DNA of 64,000 nt. Origin: an uncultured Gammaproteobacteria bacterium. Its GTDB lineage: Bacteria; Pseudomonadota; Gammaproteobacteria; Pseudomonadales; Pseudohongiellaceae. Within the stretch, counting starts at the first letter, position 1; every line of letters begins with the position of its first letter. The notes under the pieces are model-generated. The model worked only from the letters and a program-made list of their open reading frames with translations, did not search any database and was not told the origin of the DNA. Of the stretch, positions 47,851 to 56,984 are shown piece by piece. The stretch lies in NCBI GenBank assembly GCA_913060495.1, contig CAJXRP010000013.1, forward strand, positions 1 to 64,000, in the 5' to 3' direction. The translations under genes and the position numbers were made by a program.

Positions 47851-48897
47851 ATGAAAATAAAGCCAGAACAACTTTCCCGCACCCTCACTAGCCAAGATCT
47901 TCCCCTATACTGGCTGAGCGGCGATGAACCCCTGCTGATGCAAGAAGCAGCAGACCTGATTCGAGGCCAATACAGAGAAAAGGGATATACAGAAAGAGAA
48001 ATTCTCAATGTCGATAAGAGCTTCGACTGGGGTCAGTTTTTGCAATCGACCGGGAATCTTTCTTTGTTCGCAGAGAAAAAAATCATTGAGCTGAGACTCT
48101 CGACCGCAAAATGGGAAGATGCCGGAAAAAAAGCGATACAACACTATCTAAGCGACCTTAATCCTGACTACCTCATCTTGATAAGCGGACCTAAGATGGA
48201 CGCTGGCACACTTAAAACTAAATGGTTCACTGAAATCGAGAAACATGGTGCATTTCTCCAGATTTGGCCAATTAATAGAGAGAACCTCAGCTCTTGGCTA
48301 GAACAGAGACTTCTGCGCGAAGGAATCCAAGCGGACACCGAGGCTGTGCACCTGCTCGTCGACAAGGTAGAAGGAAACTTACTCGCCGCTATGCAGGAAA
48401 TCGAAAAGCTAAAACTACTTTCCGCAGACACAAGTGGAGCGCCGATACGGTTGGACGCCAAAACTGTCATGCAAGTGGTAGCGGACAGCTCACGCTACAA
48501 CGTCTATCAATTGATAGATGCCGCCTTGCTTGGCGATGTAAGCCGGACACAAAAAATGCTAGCAGGACTTAGGAATGAGGGCATTTTCCCTCTCATCATT
48601 TTGGCTGCTGTCTGCCGCGAGTTAAGAGCCTTGCTACCCATGTTAGAAAAGAAACGCGAGGGCCAGGGTGTCAACGCCATTATTCAATCGGCACGGGTTT
48701 GGTTCAATCGGAAGCAGGCAGTAGCTGCCGCATTAGCACGACTCGATACAGAACTTGTTTGGAAACTTTTGGACCATAGTCGCCTGATTGACCAGAGCAT
48801 CAAGGGGCTTTCCAAGGCGAACCCATGGGATGAGCTCAGCCTGCTTCTCTTACAGCTTAGCGGCGCTAGGCCTGGCAAGAATCACCGGGCGGCCTAG
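47851..48897 (+). CDS. holA: DNA polymerase III delta subunit
   Basis: 348 residues. Clamp-loader subunit that opens the beta clamp. N-terminal AAA-like domain without a functional P-loop (LYWLSGDEPLLMQEAADLIR), middle domain, C-terminal collar domain (from about 215). Length and order of blocks match E. coli HolA (343). Last gene of leuS-lptE-holA. Confidence 0.96.
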   Translation: MKIKPEQLSRTLTSQDLPLYWLSGDEPLLMQEAADLIRGQYREKGYTEREILNVDKSFDWGQFLQSTGNLSLFAEKKIIELRLSTAKWEDAGKKAIQHYLSDLNPDYLILISGPKMDAGTLKTKWFTEIEKHGAFLQIWPINRENLSSWLEQRLLREGIQADTEAVHLLVDKVEGNLLAAMQEIEKLKLLSADTSGAPIRLDAKTVMQVVADSSRYNVYQLIDAALLGDVSRTQKMLAGLRNEGIFPLIILAAVCRELRALLPMLEKKREGQGVNAIIQSARVWFNRKQAVAAALARLDTELVWKLLDHSRLIDQSIKGLSKANPWDELSLLLLQLSGARPGKNHRAA

Positions 48898-49070
48898 CCA
48901 ATGTCGCAAAAGTAGCGTTGTGTCTTTAATACTAATCATTTCCCACCTTAATAGCGGGCTCCGCCAACAAACAGCCCAAAAGTTTCAACTGTCTCTCAAT
49001 TTTGCATGACATCTGTCGAAACCTGCCCCAGATCCCCCCGTTCTTACCCCAATCTGGGTTTGGCTTATCA

Positions 49071-49076
49071 TATAAT
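49071..49076 (+). promoter_or_regulatory. -10 element upstream of 7TM sensor gene
   Basis: Perfect TATAAT 12 bases before the GTG start. No good -35 is visible. The 22 bases around it (49062-49083) resemble 54795-54816 upstream of the Hsp70-like gene (18 of 22 identical). The short distance to the GTG would leave almost no leader, so a later start for the protein is possible. Confidence 0.35.
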
Positions 49077-49087
49077 ATGCGGGAAAT

Positions 49088-51082
49088 GTGCATTTAGGCG
49101 CTTATGAGACATCGAGTGATTTCTTGAACTATCTTCTACAAAACTTTTCTTCGATACGCGCCGCATCCGCCAGCTCATGTCTGGCATTGGCGCTTCTATT
49201 GCTCCCGGTTTCATTTGTTTCGGCAGCGGAACTCAATGTCACACAGAATCAACTACCAGTGAACCTGGGCCCCTACCTAGATTACTTCGAAGATCCAGAA
49301 CGCTCATACACGATTGAGCAGATGAGCTCTGACTCTATTGAGTGGCAACGATCCACCCAAACGATTCCTACCCTGGGCATGAGCAAGTCTGCACACTGGT
49401 TCTGCATAGTCCTCAGTGGCGAAAACATGTTAGATGAAGATTTAGTGCTTGCTTTGGATAGCACTACTGTGGATCGCGTAGAATTCTATTTCGTAAGTGG
49501 CGATACGGTATTACGCACCTCCGTAGTCGGAGATACTATCCCGATGTCTCAACTCGACTACCCCTATAGATTCCCAATAGTACCGTTCGAGCTTGCCGAA
49601 GAAGGCCAATACAATAAGATTATTTTTCGTGCCGTCTCGTCAGTAGGTGTAGAGATCCCCCTCACTCTTACAACTATCTCGCTATTGGCAGAAAGCCAAC
49701 AGAGCGTCCTAGCATTTAACGGGGCATTACTATCGATGTTCCTATTCTGCTTCGGCATCACGGTGATTCTCACAACCTATACGCGAGACCCACTCTTCTT
49801 CGGCGTCACTTTATTTTTTGGCACTTGCACCGTCTTCTTACTCACTCAAACAGGGCTAGGCAGAGTTTGGTTCTGGCCCGAGAGTATTGACGCAAACACC
49901 AGAATATCTCTTATCTCAGCGACGGGCCTAGCAGCCAGCCTCTGCTTGATTGGGAGAGCACTACACTTCGAAAATCGCTATCGAGATTCGATTAATATAG
50001 TGCTGCGGTTCCTCACCTATTCTATGATTCCGTTTGGCTTATACTATTTAATAATCCCCTTTGATCAGGTTAGTAGTGACAACGTAATTCCTCTAATGGT
50101 AATTGGTATGTTAGTTGCGCTCGTTGTCCTTATCATGGCATCAGCCACTGCAATCCAAGGATCGAAAGCCGCTATCTATCTAGTCACGTCTTGGGTACTG
50201 ATAGTCTTAGCCTATAGCACGTTACTAGTTTACAAGTTCGAGATCATCGAAAGGTCAGCCTCATCATCAATCATCGGTCAAGCGCTTGCGATTTGTGCTG
50301 TAGTATTCTTATTGATGACGATGGCTGAGTTTGTTCGATCCAAAAGCGACGAACTTGTAGATGCCCGCCTAGAAACAAAAGCTAAGGCAGACTTCCTAAA
50401 GAATGTATCTAGAGAGTTTCTAACGCCAGTCCATCTGATTCTTGCCAATTCTAAGCGATTAATGGCGACGCAATCGGATGATCTGGACGATCCAACAAGA
50501 CAACATATAACGACCGTCATAAAGCAGAGCGATCATTTACACAACCTGATTAACGATTTGCTGGAAATGGCGGAGCTTGAATCTGACAGCTTCGAACCCG
50601 AATTTGAGTTGCTTGAAATGTCGCAATTTCTCGGCGATATTAAAAACACGATGTCACCCACTATTATGGAGAAAGGACTTCAGCTAGAAACTGAATTCGC
50701 TTCGGCTAATCTGTTAGTACAGACCGACAAGTCACGTCTGCAACATATATTGATTAACATTATCACCAACGCAATCAAGTTCACGGAGAAAGGCAGTATC
50801 TTGCTCGCCTATAAGGCGATCTATTTTCAACGCCGGCTAGGCATTGAAATATCCATTGAAGACACCGGGAAAGGCATGAGCCAAGAATTCCAACAGCTGT
50901 TATTTCATGAATTCTCTCAAGAAGAAGATGGCGCGGAGAAAGATCCGCAAGGCACCGGGCTCGGATTAGTCATCGTCAAACGTATGGTAGAGAAGTTAGG
51001 TGGTGAGATTACTTTCGAATCAAAAAAGAATGCTGGCAGCCGATTCTTTATTCGACTTCCACTTCGGGTAGCGAAAGACTAA
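49088..51082 (+). CDS. 7TMR-DISM sensor kinase with missing phosphoacceptor His
   Basis: 664 residues from GTG. Signal sequence (about 25-46, ending VSAAE), extracellular 7TMR-DISMED2-type beta domain (about 48-205), seven membrane segments (about 215-415), then a HisKA/HATPase region. The expected H box S-H-E-(L/I)-R-T-P reads S441-R442-E443-F-L-T-P447, so the phosphorylated His is Arg (codon AGA at 50411-50413). The ATP-binding boxes look intact: LINIITNAIKFTEKG, EDTGKGMS, GTGLGLVIVKRM. It may be a pseudokinase, a phosphatase or a partner of another kinase. No response regulator is adjacent. Confidence 0.88.
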   Translation: MHLGAYETSSDFLNYLLQNFSSIRAASASSCLALALLLLPVSFVSAAELNVTQNQLPVNLGPYLDYFEDPERSYTIEQMSSDSIEWQRSTQTIPTLGMSKSAHWFCIVLSGENMLDEDLVLALDSTTVDRVEFYFVSGDTVLRTSVVGDTIPMSQLDYPYRFPIVPFELAEEGQYNKIIFRAVSSVGVEIPLTLTTISLLAESQQSVLAFNGALLSMFLFCFGITVILTTYTRDPLFFGVTLFFGTCTVFLLTQTGLGRVWFWPESIDANTRISLISATGLAASLCLIGRALHFENRYRDSINIVLRFLTYSMIPFGLYYLIIPFDQVSSDNVIPLMVIGMLVALVVLIMASATAIQGSKAAIYLVTSWVLIVLAYSTLLVYKFEIIERSASSSIIGQALAICAVVFLLMTMAEFVRSKSDELVDARLETKAKADFLKNVSREFLTPVHLILANSKRLMATQSDDLDDPTRQHITTVIKQSDHLHNLINDLLEMAELESDSFEPEFELLEMSQFLGDIKNTMSPTIMEKGLQLETEFASANLLVQTDKSRLQHILINIITNAIKFTEKGSILLAYKAIYFQRRLGIEISIEDTGKGMSQEFQQLLFHEFSQEEDGAEKDPQGTGLGLVIVKRMVEKLGGEITFESKKNAGSRFFIRLPLRVAKD

Positions 51083-51091
51083 GAAAGGCTC

Positions 51092-51343
51092 TCAGCCTGT
51101 TTCTTTTTCCAGCTGGTAGACCAACTCACCCACGTCTTCCATCTTGCTCTCAAAGCTCTTGAGGGCATCAGCCAGACCTTGGTTGTAATAGTAGGCACCT
51201 ACCTCTTTCGAGAAAAAGTCCAACAGAAACTCCGCATCAAAACTGCCAATCTCTTGCTGTAACTCATCTTCAAAATACTTTTGCAGTTTCGCTACAACCT
51301 CAACCTTAACAGCATCATCAAGTTTAATTTCCGCCAACATCAA
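51092..51343 (-). CDS. DUF2164 family protein
   Basis: 83 residues, acidic, mainly helical, with the family's ELQQEIGSFDAEFLLDFF and GAYYYNQGLADA. Cytoplasmic, function unknown. Its start overlaps the stop of the upstream HAD hydrolase gene by 4 bases, so the two are co-translated. Converges with the 7TM kinase gene. Confidence 0.87.
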   Translation of the reverse strand: MMLAEIKLDDAVKVEVVAKLQKYFEDELQQEIGSFDAEFLLDFFSKEVGAYYYNQGLADALKSFESKMEDVGELVYQLEKETG

Positions 51344-52197
51344 ACTCCTAGTTGTCGCGCCAAATCGTTGAAGTCTTCTGCTGTATAGTCGAACTCGCCG
51401 TCTGGGTTCCTGTTTACAGGTCGCCCCGGGCCGCGCTCTAAGGGACGAATCACATAAGCCGTCTTAAGGCCGGTTCGCGCAGCTGCCCGTAAGTCCCCAG
51501 GGTGAGCCGCAACCATCATCACTTGCTCTGGCCTCAAGCTCAACAAATCGGCTGCCTTTAGATAGGCTTCTGGATCAGGTTTATAATGTCCGGACAGCTC
51601 TGCTGAAAGAATAGCATCCCAAGGCAATCCGCCATTTTTCGCCATATGCGTCAGCAAGGAAACATTTCCATTAGAAAGTGTCGTGATCACATATTTACTT
51701 TTCAGCTTGTTCAAACCCGACACGGTATCAGGCCAGGGGGAAAGTCGCTGCCATGCCTCGTTAAAATGCACGAGTTCCGCTTCACTCATTCCAGTCAGGC
51801 TATATTCCTCGACCAAGTCATCTAGAATCATACGATGCAGATCGTCGATCTTCGTCCAAGGCAACTCGCCCGAGCGAACTTTATTCATGGCGGGGCCATA
51901 ACCGGAACGCCAACTATCCGCAAACCTTGCCCAGTCGACGTTGTAACCCTTCTTCGCCGCAAGCAATTCACCCTCGCGAATAATTGACCCGCGCCAGTCG
52001 ACAACCGTTCCAAAAACGTCAAAGGTTAATGCCTTTACACTATTTGCTACTGAATTATCATCCGCTGCATGAGAGACCAAGGGCAGCACACCTAAACCGA
52101 AGCCCACAGGCAACAGTGAAAGCTGACTCAAAAATTGTCTTCTGTTGGATCTATGGGCGGGAGGTGATTGGATCGAATGTATAGGAATTTTCAGCAT
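51340..52197 (-). CDS. Tat-exported HAD-superfamily hydrolase (haloacid dehalogenase type II-like)
   Basis: 285 residues. Twin-arginine signal SNRRQFLSQLSLLP (Arg19-Arg20) with a cleavage site near SHAAD (about 45). HAD core: nucleophile Asp60 in TFDVFGTVVDW, Ser/Thr motif TTLSNGN, Lys in YKPDPEAY, and VAAHPGDLRAA where the acidic motif lies. This layout is that of L-2-haloacid dehalogenases, which hydrolyse 2-haloalkanoic acids, though related phosphatases look alike. Export by Tat is unusual, since characterised L-2-haloacid dehalogenases are cytoplasmic. Confidence 0.85.
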   Translation of the reverse strand: MLKIPIHSIQSPPAHRSNRRQFLSQLSLLPVGFGLGVLPLVSHAADDNSVANSVKALTFDVFGTVVDWRGSIIREGELLAAKKGYNVDWARFADSWRSGYGPAMNKVRSGELPWTKIDDLHRMILDDLVEEYSLTGMSEAELVHFNEAWQRLSPWPDTVSGLNKLKSKYVITTLSNGNVSLLTHMAKNGGLPWDAILSAELSGHYKPDPEAYLKAADLLSLRPEQVMMVAAHPGDLRAAARTGLKTAYVIRPLERGPGRPVNRNPDGEFDYTAEDFNDLARQLGV

Positions 52198-52261
52198 GGC
52201 TATTCTCCTAGGTCCGGCTCTTTCAGCCTAACTTAGCATACTGCCTGTTCTAAAAGAACGC

Positions 52262-53599
52262 CTACTGGAAATAAACAGCGAGGATAGCTAGCGGACAAAT
52301 AAACTTGACATAGAAGGGCCAGATCTTCCAAAAAACGCCCTGCTCCGCCTCTGGACTGCCTTGGCGAATCTCGTCGAGTATGTCATTTCGACGCCATATC
52401 CAAGCGGCAAAAATACAGATGAATAGGCTTAGTAACGGCTGACTTCGCTCGGTAGTGAAGTTCACAACCATATCGAAGAGAGGGTCAAAATTGAACACAA
52501 TAACTAAGGAGATTGAAGTAATTATAGCGCCGACAATAATTGCCGCCTTCGGCCTGGGCATTCCTTGGTTTTCAACACTGTACGCCACCGGCACCTCCAA
52601 CATTGAAATGGAAGAAGTGAGCGAGGCAATGGTCATCAACGCAAAGAATGCCGTCGCAACTAGCAAACCTATAGGGCCCATATTATTGAACAATGCAGGA
52701 AGCACCGAAACAATCAGACCTGGACCGGCAATTAGTCCGCCGGCATCGTCATAGATTTGCACGCCACTCTCCAGCGCCACATACATGGCTGGCAGTATTA
52801 ACAACCCGGCTAGCACCGCAATTCCAACATCTAGCAATGCAACGAGCCCCCCCACCACCGGCAAGTTCTCATCCTTGCTGATATAGGACCCATAGACCAA
52901 CATAGTACCGACACCGAGCGAAAGCGAGAAGAATGCCTGCCCCATTGCATTAACTAATAATTGCGGATCAGTGACGCGGGAGAAGTCTGGCACTAGGTAG
53001 GCACGCAACCCGTCCATTGCTCCCGGCAGGGTAAAAACATACATAATTAGTAACAACAGAATGCCGACTAACGAAGGCATAAGTCTTGATGCCCATTTTT
53101 CAATACCATCCTTCACGCCAGCGGTAATAATAAGAACCGTCAGCACCATGAAGACAACAACAAACAGTGCATTGCGAATTTCAGTATCCGTTGTTAGCCA
53201 CTCTGACAGACTAGCCAAACCTAACAACCTGGAGAGAGGATCTAGAAAGAATGCCATCATCCATCCGCTAACAATAGCGTAAAAGCTGAGAATCAAACTC
53301 ACTGTCACTATGCCAACAAAGCCAATGGCGAGCGCAAGAAATTGACTCTTCTTTCCAGTTGATATGGTTTTCAATGCCGCTACGGCATTAGACCGCGTAT
53401 GCCGGCCAATAATGAGTTCAGCCATCAATGCCGGATAGCCTAAAGCGAACGCCAACACGAGGTAGGCAACAAGAAACGCCGCACCGCCATTACTTGCAGT
53501 GTTTGTAGGAAAGCCCCAGATATTACCAAGACCAACTGCCGATCCCGATGCGGCCATAAGAAAGCCAAATCTGGATGAAAATTCTCCACGTGCTGCCAC
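52262..53599 (-). CDS. Sodium-dependent transporter, SNF/NSS family
   Basis: 445 residues, about eleven membrane segments. Family signature in the first helix, GSAVGLGNIWGFPTNTASNGG, read as AVGLGNIWGFP plus NGGAAF; sodium- and substrate-binding unwound helices are expected there. LeuT-like symporters import amino acids or related amines with Na+. The substrate is not evident. Stands alone, fitting a marine sodium-based physiology. Confidence 0.93.
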   Translation of the reverse strand: MAARGEFSSRFGFLMAASGSAVGLGNIWGFPTNTASNGGAAFLVAYLVLAFALGYPALMAELIIGRHTRSNAVAALKTISTGKKSQFLALAIGFVGIVTVSLILSFYAIVSGWMMAFFLDPLSRLLGLASLSEWLTTDTEIRNALFVVVFMVLTVLIITAGVKDGIEKWASRLMPSLVGILLLLIMYVFTLPGAMDGLRAYLVPDFSRVTDPQLLVNAMGQAFFSLSLGVGTMLVYGSYISKDENLPVVGGLVALLDVGIAVLAGLLILPAMYVALESGVQIYDDAGGLIAGPGLIVSVLPALFNNMGPIGLLVATAFFALMTIASLTSSISMLEVPVAYSVENQGMPRPKAAIIVGAIITSISLVIVFNFDPLFDMVVNFTTERSQPLLSLFICIFAAWIWRRNDILDEIRQGSPEAEQGVFWKIWPFYVKFICPLAILAVYFQ

Positions 53600-53624
53600 T
53601 ATGCTGGGTGCCCCTTAAAACTAT

Positions 53625-54581
53625 CTATTGATCGAACGATTCCAAGGTGAAGCTTGCAGTTACCGCATCGGTGAGAAGAAAGACAACATTTGTCACAACA
53701 GAAACAGACCCGTTTAAATTCACCTCTAATGCTGGAATTCGCAAGCGCCCATCTACCGTAGAATACTCGGCGATTCCTTCAAAGCTATCCCTGCGGGGAA
53801 TTGCACTCTCTGGATTTGCACGGATAACCACATTCGGCGAAGACGCCACTGCATTAAAATTCATACTGATCAAATCGGCTCCAGAATCGATGCTGACAGA
53901 TGTAATTAATAATCCAGTCGCGGATTCAAAAACATGGGGTGCCGCACTAAAACGCTGTGTGACCTCAGCATTGATGTAGAGGAAGTCTCCAGGATCATTG
54001 TAAACCGGTGTAATATGAGGTGCTTCCGGCGCCTTCACACCGAGTGAGACGAATGGCAATGCATCGATCTCATCAACAGTATCCATGCCATCGCCTAGCA
54101 CAGTCGCAAAAACCGTGAAGCCACCATTGCTCATATCCAACGATGCACTATTGTCTCTGACATTGACGAACCACTGATTCGTGGCGCTGTTTGGGTCGCC
54201 GTCCAATTTAGCCATGGCAACTGTGCCACGGGTATTGGAGACACCAAACTCGTTTTGGATGGGCGGATCTGAAGGCACGTCTATCGGCCCTTCAAACGAG
54301 CGAAAGCGGAAACCTCCCCCCTGAACTACGAAATTATCGACGGCACGATGAATATAGGTGCCGTTATAGTCGTTACGGTTAACGTAGTTTAAGAAATTCT
54401 GCACTGTGCCTGGCGCTGTATCATCCAATAACTCCATCGAAAAATCGCCAATACCGGTACTGATACGGACTATGGTCCCCGCCAGAGCTGCTGGGGCATA
54501 GGCAAAGACGAAACAAAGGGCTAGGGGAATTGAGGCGCTGACAAATCTTTTGCCTAGGCTGCGCCGACTAACTGCGGTCAT
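53625..54581 (-). CDS. Secreted cyclophilin-type peptidyl-prolyl isomerase with extra C-terminal domain
   Basis: 318 residues. N-terminal signal (SIPLALCFVFAYAPAALA, cut near 35). Cyclophilin domain at about 36-205 with TYIHRAVDNFVVQGGGF (catalytic Arg present), NQWFVNVRDN and GFTVFATVLGDGMDTVD. Residues about 206-318 form an unassigned beta-rich domain ending FTLESFDQ. Periplasmic or outer-envelope folding helper. The C-terminal half is not part of minimal cyclophilins. Confidence 0.88.
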   Translation of the reverse strand: MTAVSRRSLGKRFVSASIPLALCFVFAYAPAALAGTIVRISTGIGDFSMELLDDTAPGTVQNFLNYVNRNDYNGTYIHRAVDNFVVQGGGFRFRSFEGPIDVPSDPPIQNEFGVSNTRGTVAMAKLDGDPNSATNQWFVNVRDNSASLDMSNGGFTVFATVLGDGMDTVDEIDALPFVSLGVKAPEAPHITPVYNDPGDFLYINAEVTQRFSAAPHVFESATGLLITSVSIDSGADLISMNFNAVASSPNVVIRANPESAIPRRDSFEGIAEYSTVDGRLRIPALEVNLNGSVSVVTNVVFLLTDAVTASFTLESFDQ

Positions 54582-54882
54582 GGAGACTCCTGAAACTAAG
54601 ACTATTATAGGCCTTTTTAATACCTATCTGACCGAGGCAGCATAGGTTAAGTTCCGTTAAGATTCAACTCCCATTCCGAATCCCCAGACTCCCTCAGGAG
54701 GTGCTCATGGTAGTGCAACACATATTCGCTTCAGGCCCTAATTCCGGAGCCCTCGGGCCACCGAGCTGAGATCTTTAGCTGGCGATTCATAAGTGGTTTA
54801 TGATATAACATGCGGCCTTTCTAGATACTCCAACCAGAAAGTTTTTATCTAATCGTTCAGTAAAAATGGATCCGTTTCTTCA
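54582..54882 (+). other. 301-base spacer, cyclophilin / Hsp70-like genes
   Basis: Divergent spacer. No gene seen. It has a -10-like TATAAC (54804-54809) with a GCGG stretch, no obvious -35, and no convincing sigma-32 site despite the Hsp70-like gene downstream. Confidence 0.5.
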
Positions 54883-56403
54883 GTGCAAAATCATCAAGAC
54901 TCACTTCCCGGTTTCGAAACGCCAAATCAAGATTCTCCTGAAGAGAAAGGCGACGCTTTACAAGAAAATAAGCGCCCTTCTATCGGCATCGGAATAGACT
55001 ACGGCACAAGTAATAGCGCCGCTGCCATATTTGATGGCAGCACAGTTCACCTTGTACAACTTGAACGGCATTCCGTCATCATGCCTTCCGCGACTTATAT
55101 AGATAAAGACTTCAGGATCAGCACTGGCCAAGGTGCGATCAATCACTATATAGAGAGCAACACAGGAAGAACCGTTGAATTAAGCGCGGAGATCCTAGGC
55201 GAAGGCAGAACGACCACCGGCCAGATCGGCGACAAGGGTCTGCCCGAAGAAGGCAACACACAACTTGTATATGGACAATCATTTGTAGATGGCGGTCAAC
55301 AAGGCAGACTCTTTAGAGGCATAAAAAGGTTGCTAGGCAGCACGGACTCACCACGGCTGATGGTGTTCGACCGGGCATTTCGACTAGTCGCTCTAATCAC
55401 TCCGCTGCTGCTTAGAATACGAAAGAGTATCGAACTCCAACTTCCCAGCGCAGTAACAGCCCCAGTCATAATCAACCATGCGTGTATTGGACATCCAGTA
55501 AATTTCGAAGGCAGCGCTGAGAATCGCAATCGGGCTGCTCTCGACATGCTATCTGAAGCCTATGGCTACGCTGAATTCGTTAATCAGGCCTATTATCCAG
55601 AGCCAATCGCTGCCGCCCTAAGCTATCTTCATGAAAATCAGGAGCAGTCGGCACAATCTCAAATTCTGCTCGCCGTCGATTTTGGTGGAGGCACGCTCGA
55701 TTTATGCCTTATTCGCCGCGAACAGTCAGAATTTGAAGTCATGGCAACTCACGGCATTGGCCTGGGTGGAGACCACATCGACCAGGTGCTGTTTAAGAAA
55801 CTTCTGTTTCCACTTCTCGGAAAAGGCGAACGCTGGAAGCGCGCAGGAGAAGACAGAGAGATAGAGACACTGTTCCCCTTTGAGGAATATGAAGACCTTT
55901 TGCTAAACTGGGCTATCAGCTACATGCTCAATCAGAACAAGTTCACCACGCCACTGATGAAGAGAATTAGCGTGGGCGACGAAGCATCTATCAAGTTTCA
56001 ACGTCTCTACGATATGATTAAGAGCAACTATAGCTACTTGGTTTTTCAATGCATTAAGGAATTGAAGGCAGAACTGTCCGAGGCTGAAACAGCTAAGTTA
56101 GACATACCTGAGCTCGATATTGAATTCGAACTAAGTCGACAAGAGTTTGAACTGATGATTGGCGATCTACTCGACAAGTTTAGCCAGTCGATATCCGACC
56201 TATTACAGCGCGTCGACTTGCAAAGCAGTGATATTGATCTGGTGATTCGAACAGGGGGCTCTTCGCTAATACCCGCTGTAAAACGCATTTTGGAAGCGCA
56301 GTTTCCTGGCAAAGTGATCGAACACGACCCTTTTACTAGCGTAGCCGCGGGGCTTGCTATAGCTGACTATGAAGGATTGGGAGAAAAATTAGCGCAGGCA
56401 TGA
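54883..56403 (+). CDS. Hsp70-family protein, YegD-like
   Basis: 506 residues from GTG. Actin-like ATPase: phosphate-1 motif GIDYGTSNSAAAIF (about 38), PEPIAAALSY, phosphate-2 VDFGGGTLDLCLI, adenosine motif IRTGGSSLIPAV and SVAAGLAIA. No C-terminal beta substrate-binding domain follows, so like E. coli YegD it is an Hsp70-type ATPase without the peptide clamp. It has an insertion with a basic helical stretch (FRLVALITPLLLRIRKSIEL). No J-protein is adjacent. Partner and substrate unknown. Confidence 0.9.
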   Translation: MQNHQDSLPGFETPNQDSPEEKGDALQENKRPSIGIGIDYGTSNSAAAIFDGSTVHLVQLERHSVIMPSATYIDKDFRISTGQGAINHYIESNTGRTVELSAEILGEGRTTTGQIGDKGLPEEGNTQLVYGQSFVDGGQQGRLFRGIKRLLGSTDSPRLMVFDRAFRLVALITPLLLRIRKSIELQLPSAVTAPVIINHACIGHPVNFEGSAENRNRAALDMLSEAYGYAEFVNQAYYPEPIAAALSYLHENQEQSAQSQILLAVDFGGGTLDLCLIRREQSEFEVMATHGIGLGGDHIDQVLFKKLLFPLLGKGERWKRAGEDREIETLFPFEEYEDLLLNWAISYMLNQNKFTTPLMKRISVGDEASIKFQRLYDMIKSNYSYLVFQCIKELKAELSEAETAKLDIPELDIEFELSRQEFELMIGDLLDKFSQSISDLLQRVDLQSSDIDLVIRTGGSSLIPAVKRILEAQFPGKVIEHDPFTSVAAGLAIADYEGLGEKLAQA

Positions 56404-56420
56404 GTTGCTGCAGCTAATCA

Positions 56421-56984
56421 TTAGAATTCGACGCGAAGTGATTCGGCGGAATCGGCGAAGGACATTGAGTGAATCTGCCCGTCACGCTGGACGTTTACTA
56501 AATTGGCCTGATCTGGCCATACATCTCTTAAAGCAACATGCACCACCGACAGAGCATTTATGTCCTGAAGTTGTACTGTCTCCTGATAGACCCAGAGAAA
56601 TTGACCATCGATCTCCTCGCCTACGTACTCAAGGTTCAATTCAATAGCCTCACCTTGCGAATCTTCAGCAGCAACTGCAAACCGGTTCATCACATAGTTG
56701 CTGAAAAGCTTTCTCGAATCAGCCGATTCCATTAAATTCTGCGATTCGCCAAAAACTACACCCGCCGCATGCTCGGCGTCGTGTATAAAAAAGCGGTGCA
56801 TGACTTCGATATTGCCAGTGCTATCGTTGAATAGAATGCGTGTTACAGCCGTCTTCTGCTGGTGTGCAGCGCTTAGACTAGGTACGAGACAGCACGAGAG
56901 TGTTAGCAGCGCGAGAACAAGCGCTCGCAACTTATCTCGCACCGCCTTGATGCTTAGACTAGTTGTCTTGCTCATCATCTTCAT
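56421..56984 (-). CDS. DUF6702 family periplasmic protein
   Basis: 187 residues with a signal peptide (LTLSCCLVPSLSAAH). Mature part starts HQQKTAVTRILFNDSTGNIEVMHRFF (two blocks) and contains HDAEHAAG with two His, a possible metal site. Family function unknown. It overlaps the end of the M1 peptidase gene by 26 bases from this ATG (internal ATGs at 56978 and 56975 also overlap), so it is translationally tied to it. Converges with the Hsp70-like gene. Confidence 0.82.
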   Translation of the reverse strand: MKMMSKTTSLSIKAVRDKLRALVLALLTLSCCLVPSLSAAHQQKTAVTRILFNDSTGNIEVMHRFFIHDAEHAAGVVFGESQNLMESADSRKLFSNYVMNRFAVAAEDSQGEAIELNLEYVGEEIDGQFLWVYQETVQLQDINALSVVHVALRDVWPDQANLVNVQRDGQIHSMSFADSAESLRVEF

